DNA from: a virus
Virus record (IMG/VR): IMGVR_UViG_3300002835_000669
Span: 1-32,627 of that record
Strand: one strand, 5' to 3'
Length of the DNA stretch: 32,627 bases
This document shows, piece after piece, positions 15,928 to 23,580 of this stretch. Each line of letters opens with the position of its first letter. The stretch's first letter is position 1. Below the pieces are notes generated by a model that saw only the letters and a list, made by a program, of their open reading frames with translations, did not search any database and was not told where the DNA came from. The translations under genes and the position numbers were made by a program.

Positions 15928-16197
15928 TTAATCAACAGGCAACATTTCTGGATTTTCCAGTTCAACGTCAAACATAAGAGGATGGCACTCCTCATCAATC
16001 AAATAGAATGATGATTTGTATAAATCTTCTGGTTCAAAGCGTCTTTCATTGTCTGCTAGTTCAATAAGTTCTAGATCGTACATAAGACTATCATGAACAT
16101 CATCAAAAGTAAAGGGAATCTGATTTATGAAGTACATGAGGACTAATTGTGATCCTTTATTGTACCAAACGTATCTAGTATCAATTCTATACTTCAT
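15928..16197 (-). CDS. Small hypothetical protein (89 aa)
   Basis: An acidic 89-aa protein starting M-K-Y-R-I-D-T-R-Y-V-W-Y, with a hydrophobic strand L-V-L-M-Y-F-I-N and several Asp/Glu clusters. A late box AATAAATA (16219-16226) lies 22 bases before the ATG, giving it its own late start. Its stop codon abuts the tRNA-Thr gene. No domain recognised; the length and charge would suit a small regulatory or assembly protein, but this is not supported further. Confidence 0.65.
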   Translation of the reverse strand: MKYRIDTRYVWYNKGSQLVLMYFINQIPFTFDDVHDSLMYDLELIELADNERRFEPEDLYKSSFYLIDEECHPLMFDVELENPEMLPVD

Positions 16198-16218
16198 AGA
16201 ATCAGTCCCACCTTTATG

Positions 16219-16226
16219 TATTTATT
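16219..16226 (-). promoter_or_regulatory. T4-type late promoter AATAAATA
   Basis: The minus strand reads AATAAATA, fitting the NATAAATA late consensus, 22 bases before the ATG of the 89-aa gene. It overlaps the stop codon of the 68-aa gene upstream. It probably drives the 89-aa gene, the tRNA and the genes beyond. Confidence 0.55.
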
Positions 16227-16428
16227 TGATGTAAGTTGGTGGGTGATATTTCACATATTCAAAGAAAGTGAGTTTCATTTCCTTTTGACTCATCCCACAA
16301 TGCTTAGCTGCTTGTGGTAAATTCCACTTTGCGTGAAACAAGTTTTCATTTGCTTCCTTCACATTCTCTGGAGTTGTCTTGTTTGGTTCCTCTTTGAGGA
16401 CCTTATAACTGATCTTATAAGGATTCAT
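16222..16428 (-). CDS. Small protein with a helix-turn-helix-like segment (68 aa)
   Basis: The C-terminal half reads L-P-Q-A-A-K-H-C-G-M-S-Q-K-E-M-K-L-T-F: a helix, a G-M-S turn and a second helix. This is the spacing of a Fis/MerR-like helix-turn-helix, where A-x-x-x-G-(M/L)-(S/T) marks the turn. The N-terminus (M-N-P-Y-K-I-S-Y-K) is basic. It may be a small DNA-binding regulator, but it could equally be a helical structural peptide. It lies 5 bases after the 60-aa gene in a run of small genes, and its end contains the late promoter for the next gene. Confidence 0.6.
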   Translation of the reverse strand: MNPYKISYKVLKEEPNKTTPENVKEANENLFHAKWNLPQAAKHCGMSQKEMKLTFFEYVKYHPPTYIK

Positions 16429-16433
16429 AAAAC

Positions 16434-16616
16434 TCAGAGTGGGTTTGCGTAAGAAAGAACACTTTCATCAAGAGTAGCACGAACGAACTCTAGAACATTC
16501 ATAAACTCATCCACGGTGTCGCAGACGACTTCTTTTTCTCCACCCTCATTTGAATAAAGATAAACAGTTCGCTTGATGGGATCAACAACGCACCGTGAAA
16601 GGAATTCGTCTTGCAT
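16434..16616 (-). CDS. Small hypothetical protein (60 aa)
   Basis: A compact 60-aa frame starting M-Q-D-E-F-L-S-R-C-V-V-D-P. It has a predicted beta hairpin (R-T-V-Y-L-Y-S-N-E-G-G-E-K-E-V-V-C) followed by a helix (D-E-F-M-N-V-L-E-F-V-R). Beta-beta-alpha proteins of this size are frequent in T4-like marine phages and are uncharacterised. It begins 14 bases after the 67-aa gene and ends 5 bases before the 68-aa gene, so it belongs to the same transcript. Confidence 0.6.
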   Translation of the reverse strand: MQDEFLSRCVVDPIKRTVYLYSNEGGEKEVVCDTVDEFMNVLEFVRATLDESVLSYANPL

Positions 16617-16630
16617 TAGATGGTTTTGGA

Positions 16631-16834
16631 TTACTCCATAATCATAGCATCCCCTTCCCCATCCGTCAAGGGTGATGAGGATTCCTTATAACTTGAAATA
16701 ATACTCATAAGTTTTTGAAATTCTTCAAAATCTTCAATGGATTTATTTAAGGTTACATTTGGGTGATCTGGTGGAAAGTCATGAAGTAATTCTAAATTTG
16801 GTTCTTGATGTTCGTATTCTAATTTTTCTTCCAT
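16631..16834 (-). CDS. Small acidic hypothetical protein (67 aa)
   Basis: I start this at ATG 16834 (M-E-E-K-L-E-Y-E-H). An AGAGG ribosome site lies about 9 bases upstream, and the preceding gene ends 2 bases before. A nine-codon extension to 16861 would overlap the preceding gene's coding end. The product is highly acidic (many Glu/Asp) with a P-P-D-H-P segment and a predicted helix E-D-F-E-E-F-Q-K-L-M. Function unknown. Confidence 0.55.
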   Translation of the reverse strand: MEEKLEYEHQEPNLELLHDFPPDHPNVTLNKSIEDFEEFQKLMSIISSYKESSSPLTDGEGDAMIME

Positions 16835-16836
16835 TA

Positions 16837-17511
16837 TTAATACCTCTCTAGATCTAACCACTGTGATGTATGTGGAATTGATTGTGAAATTTGATAGTGT
16901 TTTGGTTTGAGTGTGATTTTAATATCACCTGCGATAACATAACGAGGGTCTATGTCATCTTGATTTAATTCAGTATCAACTTTTAATGGTGATGGAAATG
17001 CCAATAAACTACCTTCTACCGGTGATATCGCATACCCTAAACAATTATATTTGTTTAGATTTTTTATCATACCACCATCATTGGAAAAATTAAAGATCCC
17101 TTGTGAGAGTTCATTCTGGTAGTTTCCGGATTCAAAGCAAACTACATCTGATTTGTCTTCAGTAGTTTTTAGATAATATCTAAAAGATATATCACTAGAC
17201 TTGTGATTATGATGATCTGTCCATCCAGTGTTACAGTCATAAGACTCTACCCAAGAACGAACAACGTGTAAATTTAATACATTTGGATCAGCACCAAGAA
17301 CAATCAAATAATTTTCTATGGAATTTTTAAGGGATTTAAAAAATTCCATATACTTAATATTCAAATGTAAGAAATAAAGATCTGGAAGACTGTATTCTCT
17401 ATTTCTTTCTTGTATTAATTTAATTTCTTCAAAATGATTTAATTTAAACTCTTCATGAGATTCAAATAAATCTTGCCCAATTGCAATGGGAAAAATTTCA
17501 TGTACTTTCAT
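16837..17511 (-). CDS. 2OG/Fe(II) oxygenase-fold protein, possibly inactive (224 aa)
   Basis: The overall plan matches the phage 2OG-Fe(II) oxygenase family. The N-terminal I-F-P-I-A-I-G resembles the usual L-F-P-x-P-I opening. There is a W-T-D-H-H-N-H-K-S-S-D segment at ~96-106 where the first iron ligands should be, then a Y-Y-L strand. An L-L-A-F-P-S-P-L strand is at ~166-175, and a D-P-R-Y-V-I-A-G-D strand with the expected Arg is near 188. However, the position after F-P-S-x-L where the distal iron-binding His is expected has Lys-Val. The protein may therefore be catalytically dead or use another ligand. It is preceded by the paralogous fibre-like genes and followed, 2 bases away, by the 67-aa gene. 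Confidence is moderate for the fold and lower for activity. Confidence 0.55.
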   Translation of the reverse strand: MKVHEIFPIAIGQDLFESHEEFKLNHFEEIKLIQERNREYSLPDLYFLHLNIKYMEFFKSLKNSIENYLIVLGADPNVLNLHVVRSWVESYDCNTGWTDHHNHKSSDISFRYYLKTTEDKSDVVCFESGNYQNELSQGIFNFSNDGGMIKNLNKYNCLGYAISPVEGSLLAFPSPLKVDTELNQDDIDPRYVIAGDIKITLKPKHYQISQSIPHTSQWLDLERY

Positions 17512-17523
17512 TAGTTTTCTCTT

Positions 17524-18171
17524 TTAACCTCTAACATCATAATTATAACCTGAAATTGAATATTGTTGAGAACTTCCTGGATAAGATTCTGGAGTTTCTC
17601 CTTTATATTCTACTATCAATGGATCCCCATCTATGCGAGAAGCATTGATCAAATAATAACAGTCAATATTAGATCCATTACCAGACTTAATATAAACCTT
17701 TTTACCCCACTCAATTTTGTCAACAATTAAATCTTGAGTATATCCAATTTGAGTGAGAGATATTGTGATACTTTCGGGATCAATTAGTCCATTCCAGTAA
17801 TCAGGTAGACCAATTACATTTGAATTGGTTAATCTACCCCGAAAATATACACCACCCTCAGGACCTTCCAAACAAATATGTCTTAATCTGTGATTCGGTT
17901 TATTTGGATGTTTAATATCAAATCCTTTCCAAGATTGGACATTAATTGTTCCATTGAAAGTCCCTACGAAGTTTCCTGTTGCCGTTCCATTAACTTGAAT
18001 GTTATCTACTTGGAAATTTCCATAATAAAAAGGAGTACAAGCTTCTGCTGGGTATGGTAAATTTCCAGTCAATGCCTTTGCAATGTAGTCAAATCTAGGA
18101 GACTTAATACCTGGGGGTGGTTGATCGGGACAATTGTTTGGTGATACAAGTACTGTGGTGTTTAGTGCCAT
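17524..18171 (-). CDS. Fibre-like virion protein, second of a tandem paralogous pair (215 aa)
   Basis: The C-terminal ~125 residues carry F-D-I-x-H-P, then R-L-R-H-I-C-L-E-G-P-E-G-G-V-Y-F-R-G-R, then L-P-D-Y-W and I-T-I-S-L-T-x-I-G. This is the beta-rich tip domain found at the end of many phage fibre/spike proteins. The end S-I-S-G-Y-N-Y-D is shared with the 270-aa neighbour. The N-terminal ~85 residues differ from the neighbour and include an N-G-T-A-T-G-N-F-V-G-T-F-N-G-T segment typical of fibre shafts. Start at ATG 18171, 5 bases after the paralogue's stop. It is probably a small tail-tip or baseplate-associated fibre; role inferred from sequence style and position after the spike gene. 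Confidence 0.62.
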   Translation of the reverse strand: MALNTTVLVSPNNCPDQPPPGIKSPRFDYIAKALTGNLPYPAEACTPFYYGNFQVDNIQVNGTATGNFVGTFNGTINVQSWKGFDIKHPNKPNHRLRHICLEGPEGGVYFRGRLTNSNVIGLPDYWNGLIDPESITISLTQIGYTQDLIVDKIEWGKKVYIKSGNGSNIDCYYLINASRIDGDPLIVEYKGETPESYPGSSQQYSISGYNYDVRG

Positions 18172-18176
18172 GAGTT

Positions 18177-18989
18177 TTACTTGAATTTACGATCGTAGTG
18201 ATATCCTGAAATTGAATATTCATCGTTATTCCCTGGATAATCTGCTGGAGATGATCCAGGATACTCTGGAATTAATTGCTCACCATCTGCTCTTTCAGCA
18301 AAGATATGATAAAAACAATCAATCGGCATTCCACCTTTTGATTGCAAATGTATTTTATTTTCAGATATTCTCTTGACAATTACATCCTGGTGAGCACCAA
18401 TTGGAGTTAAAGATATTGTAATTGATGTTGGATCTACAAAATTTGTCCAGTATTCAGGTAACTCAATTTCAGTTTTATTTCTAATTCTTCCTCTCACATA
18501 GACATCATTGGAAGGACCCTCTGGACAAGTGTGCCTTAATCTCCAACCTTCTTTAGTTGGGTGAGGAATATCAAAGTTTTTCTTTGCAGAAAGCCTGTGA
18601 GCACCGCAAAATGAAAGTACATCACCTTGAGCAACTATGTTTCCCCCCGCATTAATATTTCCACCTGCTACAATACCAGAATTTACATCAAGATCATTGA
18701 AAACAAAAGCATTTCCCCTAACACAAAGTGAATATGGAGAATGATTAAATACACCACAAGCAACAAGAACACCTGGAATAAATGGTGGTGGTGAATCTGA
18801 ATTGGTCATTGGACCAACCATCAAAGATGCCTGAATTGTAGGAAAGGGAATCGGATTTCCAACAATCATAGGAGATTCTATGAATGCAGAACCTCTAATT
18901 TCTGTTGGACCAATTCCTAATGAAACTGGCAATCCAACACCACAAAAAATTCTTTTGCCAACTGCAATATCATCAAATTTAAAAGACAT
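18177..18989 (-). CDS. Fibre-like virion protein, first of a tandem paralogous pair (270 aa)
   Basis: The C-terminal ~130 residues repeat the same domain as the next gene: F-D-I-P-H-P, R-L-R-H-T-C-P-E-G-P-S-N-D-V-Y-V-R-G-R, L-P-E-Y-W, I-T-I-S-L-T-P-I-G and S-I-S-G-Y-H-Y-D. The N-terminal ~140 residues are unlike the paralogue. They contain Gly-rich turns (G-G-N-I-N-A-G-G-N-I-V-A-Q-G-D) suggestive of a beta-helix or shaft. The start codon overlaps the stop of the spike gene in a TAATG junction, so it is translationally coupled. Its place directly after the hub/spike genes suggests a component at the baseplate centre. Confidence 0.62.
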   Translation of the reverse strand: MSFKFDDIAVGKRIFCGVGLPVSLGIGPTEIRGSAFIESPMIVGNPIPFPTIQASLMVGPMTNSDSPPPFIPGVLVACGVFNHSPYSLCVRGNAFVFNDLDVNSGIVAGGNINAGGNIVAQGDVLSFCGAHRLSAKKNFDIPHPTKEGWRLRHTCPEGPSNDVYVRGRIRNKTEIELPEYWTNFVDPTSITISLTPIGAHQDVIVKRISENKIHLQSKGGMPIDCFYHIFAERADGEQLIPEYPGSSPADYPGNNDEYSISGYHYDRKFK

Positions 18990-19570
18990 TATCCCAACCT
19001 CGTATTTTCTCTTATTTCAACTGTCGAAGGATATTTGGACTTTTTGAGTTTGGTTGCTCCTGTTGCACAATCTGCAAGACCAGCAAACATTTCCAAAGTA
19101 CCATCACCCACAACCTGAAGAACACCCGAGCAGAAGAATCTAGCAACAGCAGATCCATTCATCTCAATGTTTTTTGCCTTCACTTCAAATTTTTCATCAG
19201 CTTCAAAACTGATTACTCCATTCTTATTATTTTTACCAAGAGCAATTGCTTGAATATTTTCTGCCTCCATCATAATTCTTCCCTTATGTGCTTTAAGGAA
19301 GATATCACCACGAAGTGCTTCTATTACAATGCAATTCGTATCATCTCCAACATCATCACCCGATTTAATCTGGGTTACACCAGGTGAACGAATTGTTGTC
19401 CACCCTGGTCTTTTTCCATCTGCGTCCAATTGAACATAATGAAGTTCATCATATCCACTTCTTACCACATAACATGATAAGACTTCATCATCAGATATGT
19501 GACCTCTACGAGTTTCACTATCTTTGGTTCCATCTCTTACTGTATGATAATTTTTCTTCTTTTCCGCCAT
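18989..19570 (-). CDS. Central spike beta-helix protein, equivalent to the T4 gp5 C-terminal needle (193 aa)
   Basis: The middle (residues ~80-140) is a run of short beta strands: C-I-V-I-E-A-L-R-G-D-I-F-L-K-A, G-R-I-M-M-E-A-E-N-I-Q-A-I-A and G-V-I-S-F-E-A-D-E-K-F-E-V-K-A-K-N-I. This is the rhythm of the gp5/VgrG triple-stranded beta-helix, with alternating hydrophobic and charged residues. In T4 this needle is part of gp5; here it is its own gene directly after the gp5-like gene, whose end abuts the late promoter of this one (19593-19600). The C-terminus has two Cys and a basic tail rather than a PAAR motif. Probably forms the membrane-piercing needle under the hub. Confidence 0.62.
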   Translation of the reverse strand: MAEKKKNYHTVRDGTKDSETRRGHISDDEVLSCYVVRSGYDELHYVQLDADGKRPGWTTIRSPGVTQIKSGDDVGDDTNCIVIEALRGDIFLKAHKGRIMMEAENIQAIALGKNNKNGVISFEADEKFEVKAKNIEMNGSAVARFFCSGVLQVVGDGTLEMFAGLADCATGATKLKKSKYPSTVEIRENTRLG

Positions 19571-19592
19571 TAATCAAAAAGTCAATTTATAA

Positions 19593-19600
19593 TATTTATT
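19593..19600 (-). promoter_or_regulatory. T4-type late promoter AATAAATA
   Basis: The minus strand reads AATAAATA, 23 bases before the ATG of the spike protein (19570). It overlaps the end of the gp5-like gene, so it would raise late expression of the spike and the fibre-like pair without a new intergenic region. Confidence 0.55.
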
Positions 19601-22079
19601 AGGATTTTTGAGATAAAGATATCTTTCCAACACAGTCTACCACAGAAATTATTTTCGTTCCAGCTGCTGGTGGGGCGTCTGGGTCAACTTGTATAACTTT
19701 AAATACGGGAATTAATTCGGCATTATATCCACTATCACTATCAACAAATATTCTTGGTCTTGAATCAAATCCATTCGCAGTTTTTTCAATATTAACACCA
19801 ACCACTGCACCATTTCTTATAATAGGTTTAAGAACAGCACCTCTAGATGGTTCTATTACAATAGTATCATTCTCACCATAATTAAATCCGGGATCTTTAA
19901 CGTAAACAGTTTCTAATTCCAGAACAACGGGATATGCTGTTTTTGACGGTAAATTTATTAATATTCCTCTTTCTGCTGGTGTAAGTTGAGGTATTCTATC
20001 CAATATTGCTTCTCTCTCTGGAAGAGAAAGTTGTGGAAAATTTTCCACCCCCGTAATTTCTAATAAAGTTTCTGCTGTAGGTGGACCAGGAGGTGCTGTA
20101 ATTATAACTGGTTGAGTTATTGGGAATTCTACTCCAGAAGGAATAGTTACAGTATCGGTTACTACTGGAGATGGAACCTTAACAACATCTCCTGGATTTA
20201 ATTCAATAATAGTTCCTGGATCTACTGGTGCGAAATAAGTTCCATCGGCACCTTTTTTATATGATTGATTTGGTTTTTTCCAAACTCTACCAGTACCACC
20301 TTCAGATCCATCAGGTCCAATTAAGTAATCAGTTCCAGAATCAACAATAACAATATTTTCAATACTCTTTATTGTCTCTCCAGCACTATTTGTTGAGGTG
20401 CTTTTACTCATAATGGGAACAGCTGCTGCTCCTGCCCCAGTTCCACATGAATCATTAATAGAAATAGTTGGATCACTTGTAAATCCACTTCCACCACTTA
20501 CTAGATCAACACCAAGAACTTCTCCAGTCACTCCAACCACAACATTTCCTACAGCACCACTGCCACCAGATCCAAAAATGCTTAAAACTGGAGCACTACA
20601 TTCAACAGGACCGATATTACATCCGCTTGAAATGGAAGAAAGGGCACTACCAGCACCACTAACTAAACCGCTAATATCAAGATTGTTTGGATTGAAAGCA
20701 CCGGCAGCACTAGTTGCTGCTTGAGCTGCTGATTGCCCAATTGATTGTGCTTGATCAAAAACGGATTCAATACTGATTGGTCCACCACGATTATCCCCAG
20801 CACCGTTCCACGTACTCCACTGATCTATTGTTGGACAAGACAATTCTTCCTCACAACTAAAAAGACCGAAAATCTTTTTGATGATTGAAAGAATCTGTCC
20901 AGCTAGATTGGCTGCTGCTCCGACAGTTTGTAGTAATGCGTTAACTGGTTGTAGAATGGAATTTATTAATCCAGAAATAAATCCACCAACAGTCCCAACA
21001 ATATTTGATGCTACACCCTCAGCTAAACAAATGGGCACATTGATTGCTTTATTGACCAAGTTTTTTAATTGATTTCCAACTAATGCTAGTAATCCTTGAA
21101 TGATTTTGTTGATAGCACAAGAAAGAAGATCTAAAGTTTTATTCTGTGCTTCTTTTACTGCTGGTCTAAGATTTGGAAAAAATAAGAAATATGAATTTTT
21201 AACAACATCATTAACTTTTTCTATGATTGATTTTCTAACTGCTTCTACTATATTTTTAATCTTTGAAGTTACAAATGTGATTGCATCAGTAACGGCATTT
21301 TCAATTCTTTTTTGTATCTTATCAATACGACCCGTTAACTGAGTGCTAAAATCTCCGCTCAGTTTTGTTAGGTTTTCAACTATCATAATCAATTTTTCAA
21401 TATCAGCAGAAATACCCTTTACATCATTTCTGCCACACCTCGTGGTTTTTGCCACAGGTGTTTGCATCTTACCATCTATCTTTTGTTGTTCTGATGCCAG
21501 ATCCTTTTGTCCGGAAGTAGCACCTTGAGTGCTATCAATAGTTCCGGTTGTTGGTTTTTCAGTTTTTCCGGGTGGTTTAACTTGGACAGCTTTCTTTTTT
21601 TCGTTTGATGTTTGAATATTTGTGACTGGAACCTTATCATCAACAGTATATCCACTGAATGGTAAAAATCCAATCTTAGGAACCTTTTTCTCTAATGATG
21701 TTTGTTGATTATATCCAAGCACACCCATAATAACGGGTTGCTGAGCATCTTCACCATCAATAAAAAATCCAAATACAAATGATCCCTGACGAAGTTGTGC
21801 TGATGTAGATGCTCCTGCTGATCCAGCGCCAGCAGTGACAGGATACATCACAGTTGCCCATGGCAGTTCATCATCAGATAAAGCATTTGGATTAAAGGTA
21901 TGATACCCCACAATCCTTACTTTATATCTTTCACCGAATCCGGGAATGGCATCAGTAGATGCTACTCTTCTACCGTTAATATTATCCTGCCACTTAGTTT
22001 GGTCAACAACTTGACCAATCCACCAAACGAAACCGTCTCTTCCTACAAAGTGTTTTTGAAATAACTGTTCTTCAATCAT
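19599..22079 (-). CDS. gp5-like baseplate hub protein without a visible lysozyme domain (826 aa)
   Basis: Residues ~1-150 form the gp5 N-terminal OB-fold: F-V-W-W-I-G-Q-V-V-D near the start, Y-K-V-R-I-V-G-Y-H-T, L-P-W-A-T-V-M-Y-P-V, and F-V-F-G-F-F-I-D-G-E-D-A-Q-Q-P-V-I-M-G-V. Instead of the T4 lysozyme and needle, a Lys/Thr linker leads to a long helical region with hydrophobic stretches (~225-410), then beta modules (~490-560 and ~715-800). I see no lysozyme catalytic pattern. Wall cutting may have passed to the 1238-aa protein. The start overlaps the 70-aa gene by 8 bases. It is expected to form the hub with the gp27-like protein. It is larger than T4 gp5 (575 aa). The hub assignment is good; the function of the middle region is unknown. 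Confidence 0.72.
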   Translation of the reverse strand: MIEEQLFQKHFVGRDGFVWWIGQVVDQTKWQDNINGRRVASTDAIPGFGERYKVRIVGYHTFNPNALSDDELPWATVMYPVTAGAGSAGASTSAQLRQGSFVFGFFIDGEDAQQPVIMGVLGYNQQTSLEKKVPKIGFLPFSGYTVDDKVPVTNIQTSNEKKKAVQVKPPGKTEKPTTGTIDSTQGATSGQKDLASEQQKIDGKMQTPVAKTTRCGRNDVKGISADIEKLIMIVENLTKLSGDFSTQLTGRIDKIQKRIENAVTDAITFVTSKIKNIVEAVRKSIIEKVNDVVKNSYFLFFPNLRPAVKEAQNKTLDLLSCAINKIIQGLLALVGNQLKNLVNKAINVPICLAEGVASNIVGTVGGFISGLINSILQPVNALLQTVGAAANLAGQILSIIKKIFGLFSCEEELSCPTIDQWSTWNGAGDNRGGPISIESVFDQAQSIGQSAAQAATSAAGAFNPNNLDISGLVSGAGSALSSISSGCNIGPVECSAPVLSIFGSGGSGAVGNVVVGVTGEVLGVDLVSGGSGFTSDPTISINDSCGTGAGAAAVPIMSKSTSTNSAGETIKSIENIVIVDSGTDYLIGPDGSEGGTGRVWKKPNQSYKKGADGTYFAPVDPGTIIELNPGDVVKVPSPVVTDTVTIPSGVEFPITQPVIITAPPGPPTAETLLEITGVENFPQLSLPEREAILDRIPQLTPAERGILINLPSKTAYPVVLELETVYVKDPGFNYGENDTIVIEPSRGAVLKPIIRNGAVVGVNIEKTANGFDSRPRIFVDSDSGYNAELIPVFKVIQVDPDAPPAAGTKIISVVDCVGKISLSQKS

Positions 22080-22284
22080 CGTAGATTCTACACTCTAATG
22101 CGTCTGGGTGTTCATCACAAAAAAGTTCAAAAGGTGTTGGATCGTGATTATCGTCAGGATGCTTTGCATGATATTTTTCAAGTTGTTCTAATTCTTCTTC
22201 CGCGTGTCTTCTAGACTGAGAAGATGCCATTGGGTTTTCCACAATTCCTCTATCATAATCAATATGTTTTTGAATGTTTTCCAT
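22072..22284 (-). CDS. Small charged protein between hub genes (70 aa)
   Basis: A hydrophilic 70-aa protein with an N-terminal M-E-N-I-Q-K-H-I-D-Y-D, a basic S-Q-S-R-R-H helix, E-E-E-L-E-Q-L-E, and an acidic C-terminal D-E-H-P-D-A-L-E-C. Its ATG directly follows the TAA of the gp27-like gene, and its end overlaps the gp5-like start by 8 bases. It is thus locked in the hub operon and likely made in matched amounts. It may be a hub assembly factor; no family recognised. Confidence 0.65.
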   Translation of the reverse strand: MENIQKHIDYDRGIVENPMASSQSRRHAEEELEQLEKYHAKHPDDNHDPTPFELFCDEHPDALECRIYDD

Positions 22285-23580
22285 TTAACTAACCTTACCT
22301 GAGAATGAGTCTCTTACGAGAGTAAGACTTGTAAAGCAATCGTTAGGAGTAATTCTATGGCATAAACTTGCTATCATATATTTTCCTTTAGTTTGTTTGT
22401 TTGGTTGTACATTTTCAATTTTTGCGAGGTCGGGAAAATCACATTCAATCATATCTCCAGCGTGAAGACTAAAATCTCCTGGAATAATAATGTGAGTCTT
22501 AATGTTATATAGCTGATTATACCTCATAACTGATTGAACCATTGTTTTGGGAGCATCATAATTGGGATCAACTGGTTTTGCTTTCCAATTTTTCAATTGC
22601 TCCTTCGCATCTTTTCCTGAAGGTAGTGTTCCCAAATCTAAAACGTGAGACATAAATCTTGTCGGAAGTTTGGTAAATTCCTTGTCAACAAATAAAATAT
22701 TATCCGCAGCAATTTCAATTTTAGGTTTTTGATCTTGTTCCAAAGAATATGTTCTTACTTGATAGTCCATCGCATAAAAATCAAAGAAAATGCTACGATT
22801 GTGATACATTCCCAATGACATATTTTGTTGAAGATCTATATTTCGGTCAATTTTAACATTGATAATTTTTCCATCATATCCTTCTGGTGCTTTTACTGCG
22901 TTTGTGTAGATATATTTCTTTTTTGGTTCCTGTTTTATGAGAACATCAATAGATTTAAATTTGAAAGCCTCACTAGTTTCATACATGAAATAACCAGCAG
23001 CACCATTAATTGCTCCGGCAGACATTGGAACTGCTTTTGATGCCAACCAAGTACAGACATAAAGAGGTTTCCTGTCGTTTCCTATAAAATTGTAATTAAC
23101 ACCTGTCTTATCAATATCCAAAGTTTTTTTTACTTGTAGTCCTGTTGAATCTGTTAATATTTCTCTAACTGCTTCTGAAATATTCTGCTCAAATCTCTTA
23201 ACAACTCTAGTCTGTTCATTTGCAATAAATTCTTTAGTGCAAAAATCCAACATGTAAACATCTTTTGAAGTGTTTGGTGATGAATTAGTTACACGATTCA
23301 CATATAAATCCAAATCAAGTTTATTTGGAGTTGATTGATTATCTTCAATAATCAATTTTACAAACTCACCACCTCTAATAGGAAGTCCATCCAAAACTCC
23401 AATCATTTCCTTCTTATCGGGTTCCAGACCACCCGATTCTGCCACTACAGCAGTTGCGGATAATGTATTAGATAAGACATTTTCATAATATTTAATTTCG
23501 GGAGAAATCTGACTGATGTCCTTTGATTTAACTTCAAACTTTCGTATATTACCCGACGATGCGGCTTCGTTATGTGCCAT
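22285..23580 (-). CDS. gp27-like baseplate hub protein (431 aa)
   Basis: This is close to the T4 gp27 length (391 aa), and the composition is that of a mixed beta hub/VgrG-head protein. The N-terminal half has L-D-L-D-L-Y-V-N-R-V and a V-Y-M-L-D-F-C-T-K-E-F segment. A middle Y-V-C-T-W-L-A-S-K-A region and a C-terminal beta domain (H-A-G-D-M-I-E-C-D-F-P, then K-G-K-Y-M-I-A-S-L-C-H) resemble the tube-docking domains of gp27/gpD. Position agrees: it precedes the gp5-like gene (through one small gene), and gp27 and gp5 form the hub in T4. Its ATG overlaps the stop of the 1238-aa gene (TAATG). Assigned mainly from position, size and fold style rather than from a diagnostic motif. Confidence 0.62.
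   Translation of the reverse strand: MAHNEAASSGNIRKFEVKSKDISQISPEIKYYENVLSNTLSATAVVAESGGLEPDKKEMIGVLDGLPIRGGEFVKLIIEDNQSTPNKLDLDLYVNRVTNSSPNTSKDVYMLDFCTKEFIANEQTRVVKRFEQNISEAVREILTDSTGLQVKKTLDIDKTGVNYNFIGNDRKPLYVCTWLASKAVPMSAGAINGAAGYFMYETSEAFKFKSIDVLIKQEPKKKYIYTNAVKAPEGYDGKIINVKIDRNIDLQQNMSLGMYHNRSIFFDFYAMDYQVRTYSLEQDQKPKIEIAADNILFVDKEFTKLPTRFMSHVLDLGTLPSGKDAKEQLKNWKAKPVDPNYDAPKTMVQSVMRYNQLYNIKTHIIIPGDFSLHAGDMIECDFPDLAKIENVQPNKQTKGKYMIASLCHRITPNDCFTSLTLVRDSFSGKVS

Noticed and set aside
16837-16861. Start of the small acidic gene at 16861
   Set aside because: It would overlap the preceding gene, and a better ribosome site (AGAGG) precedes the ATG at 16834.
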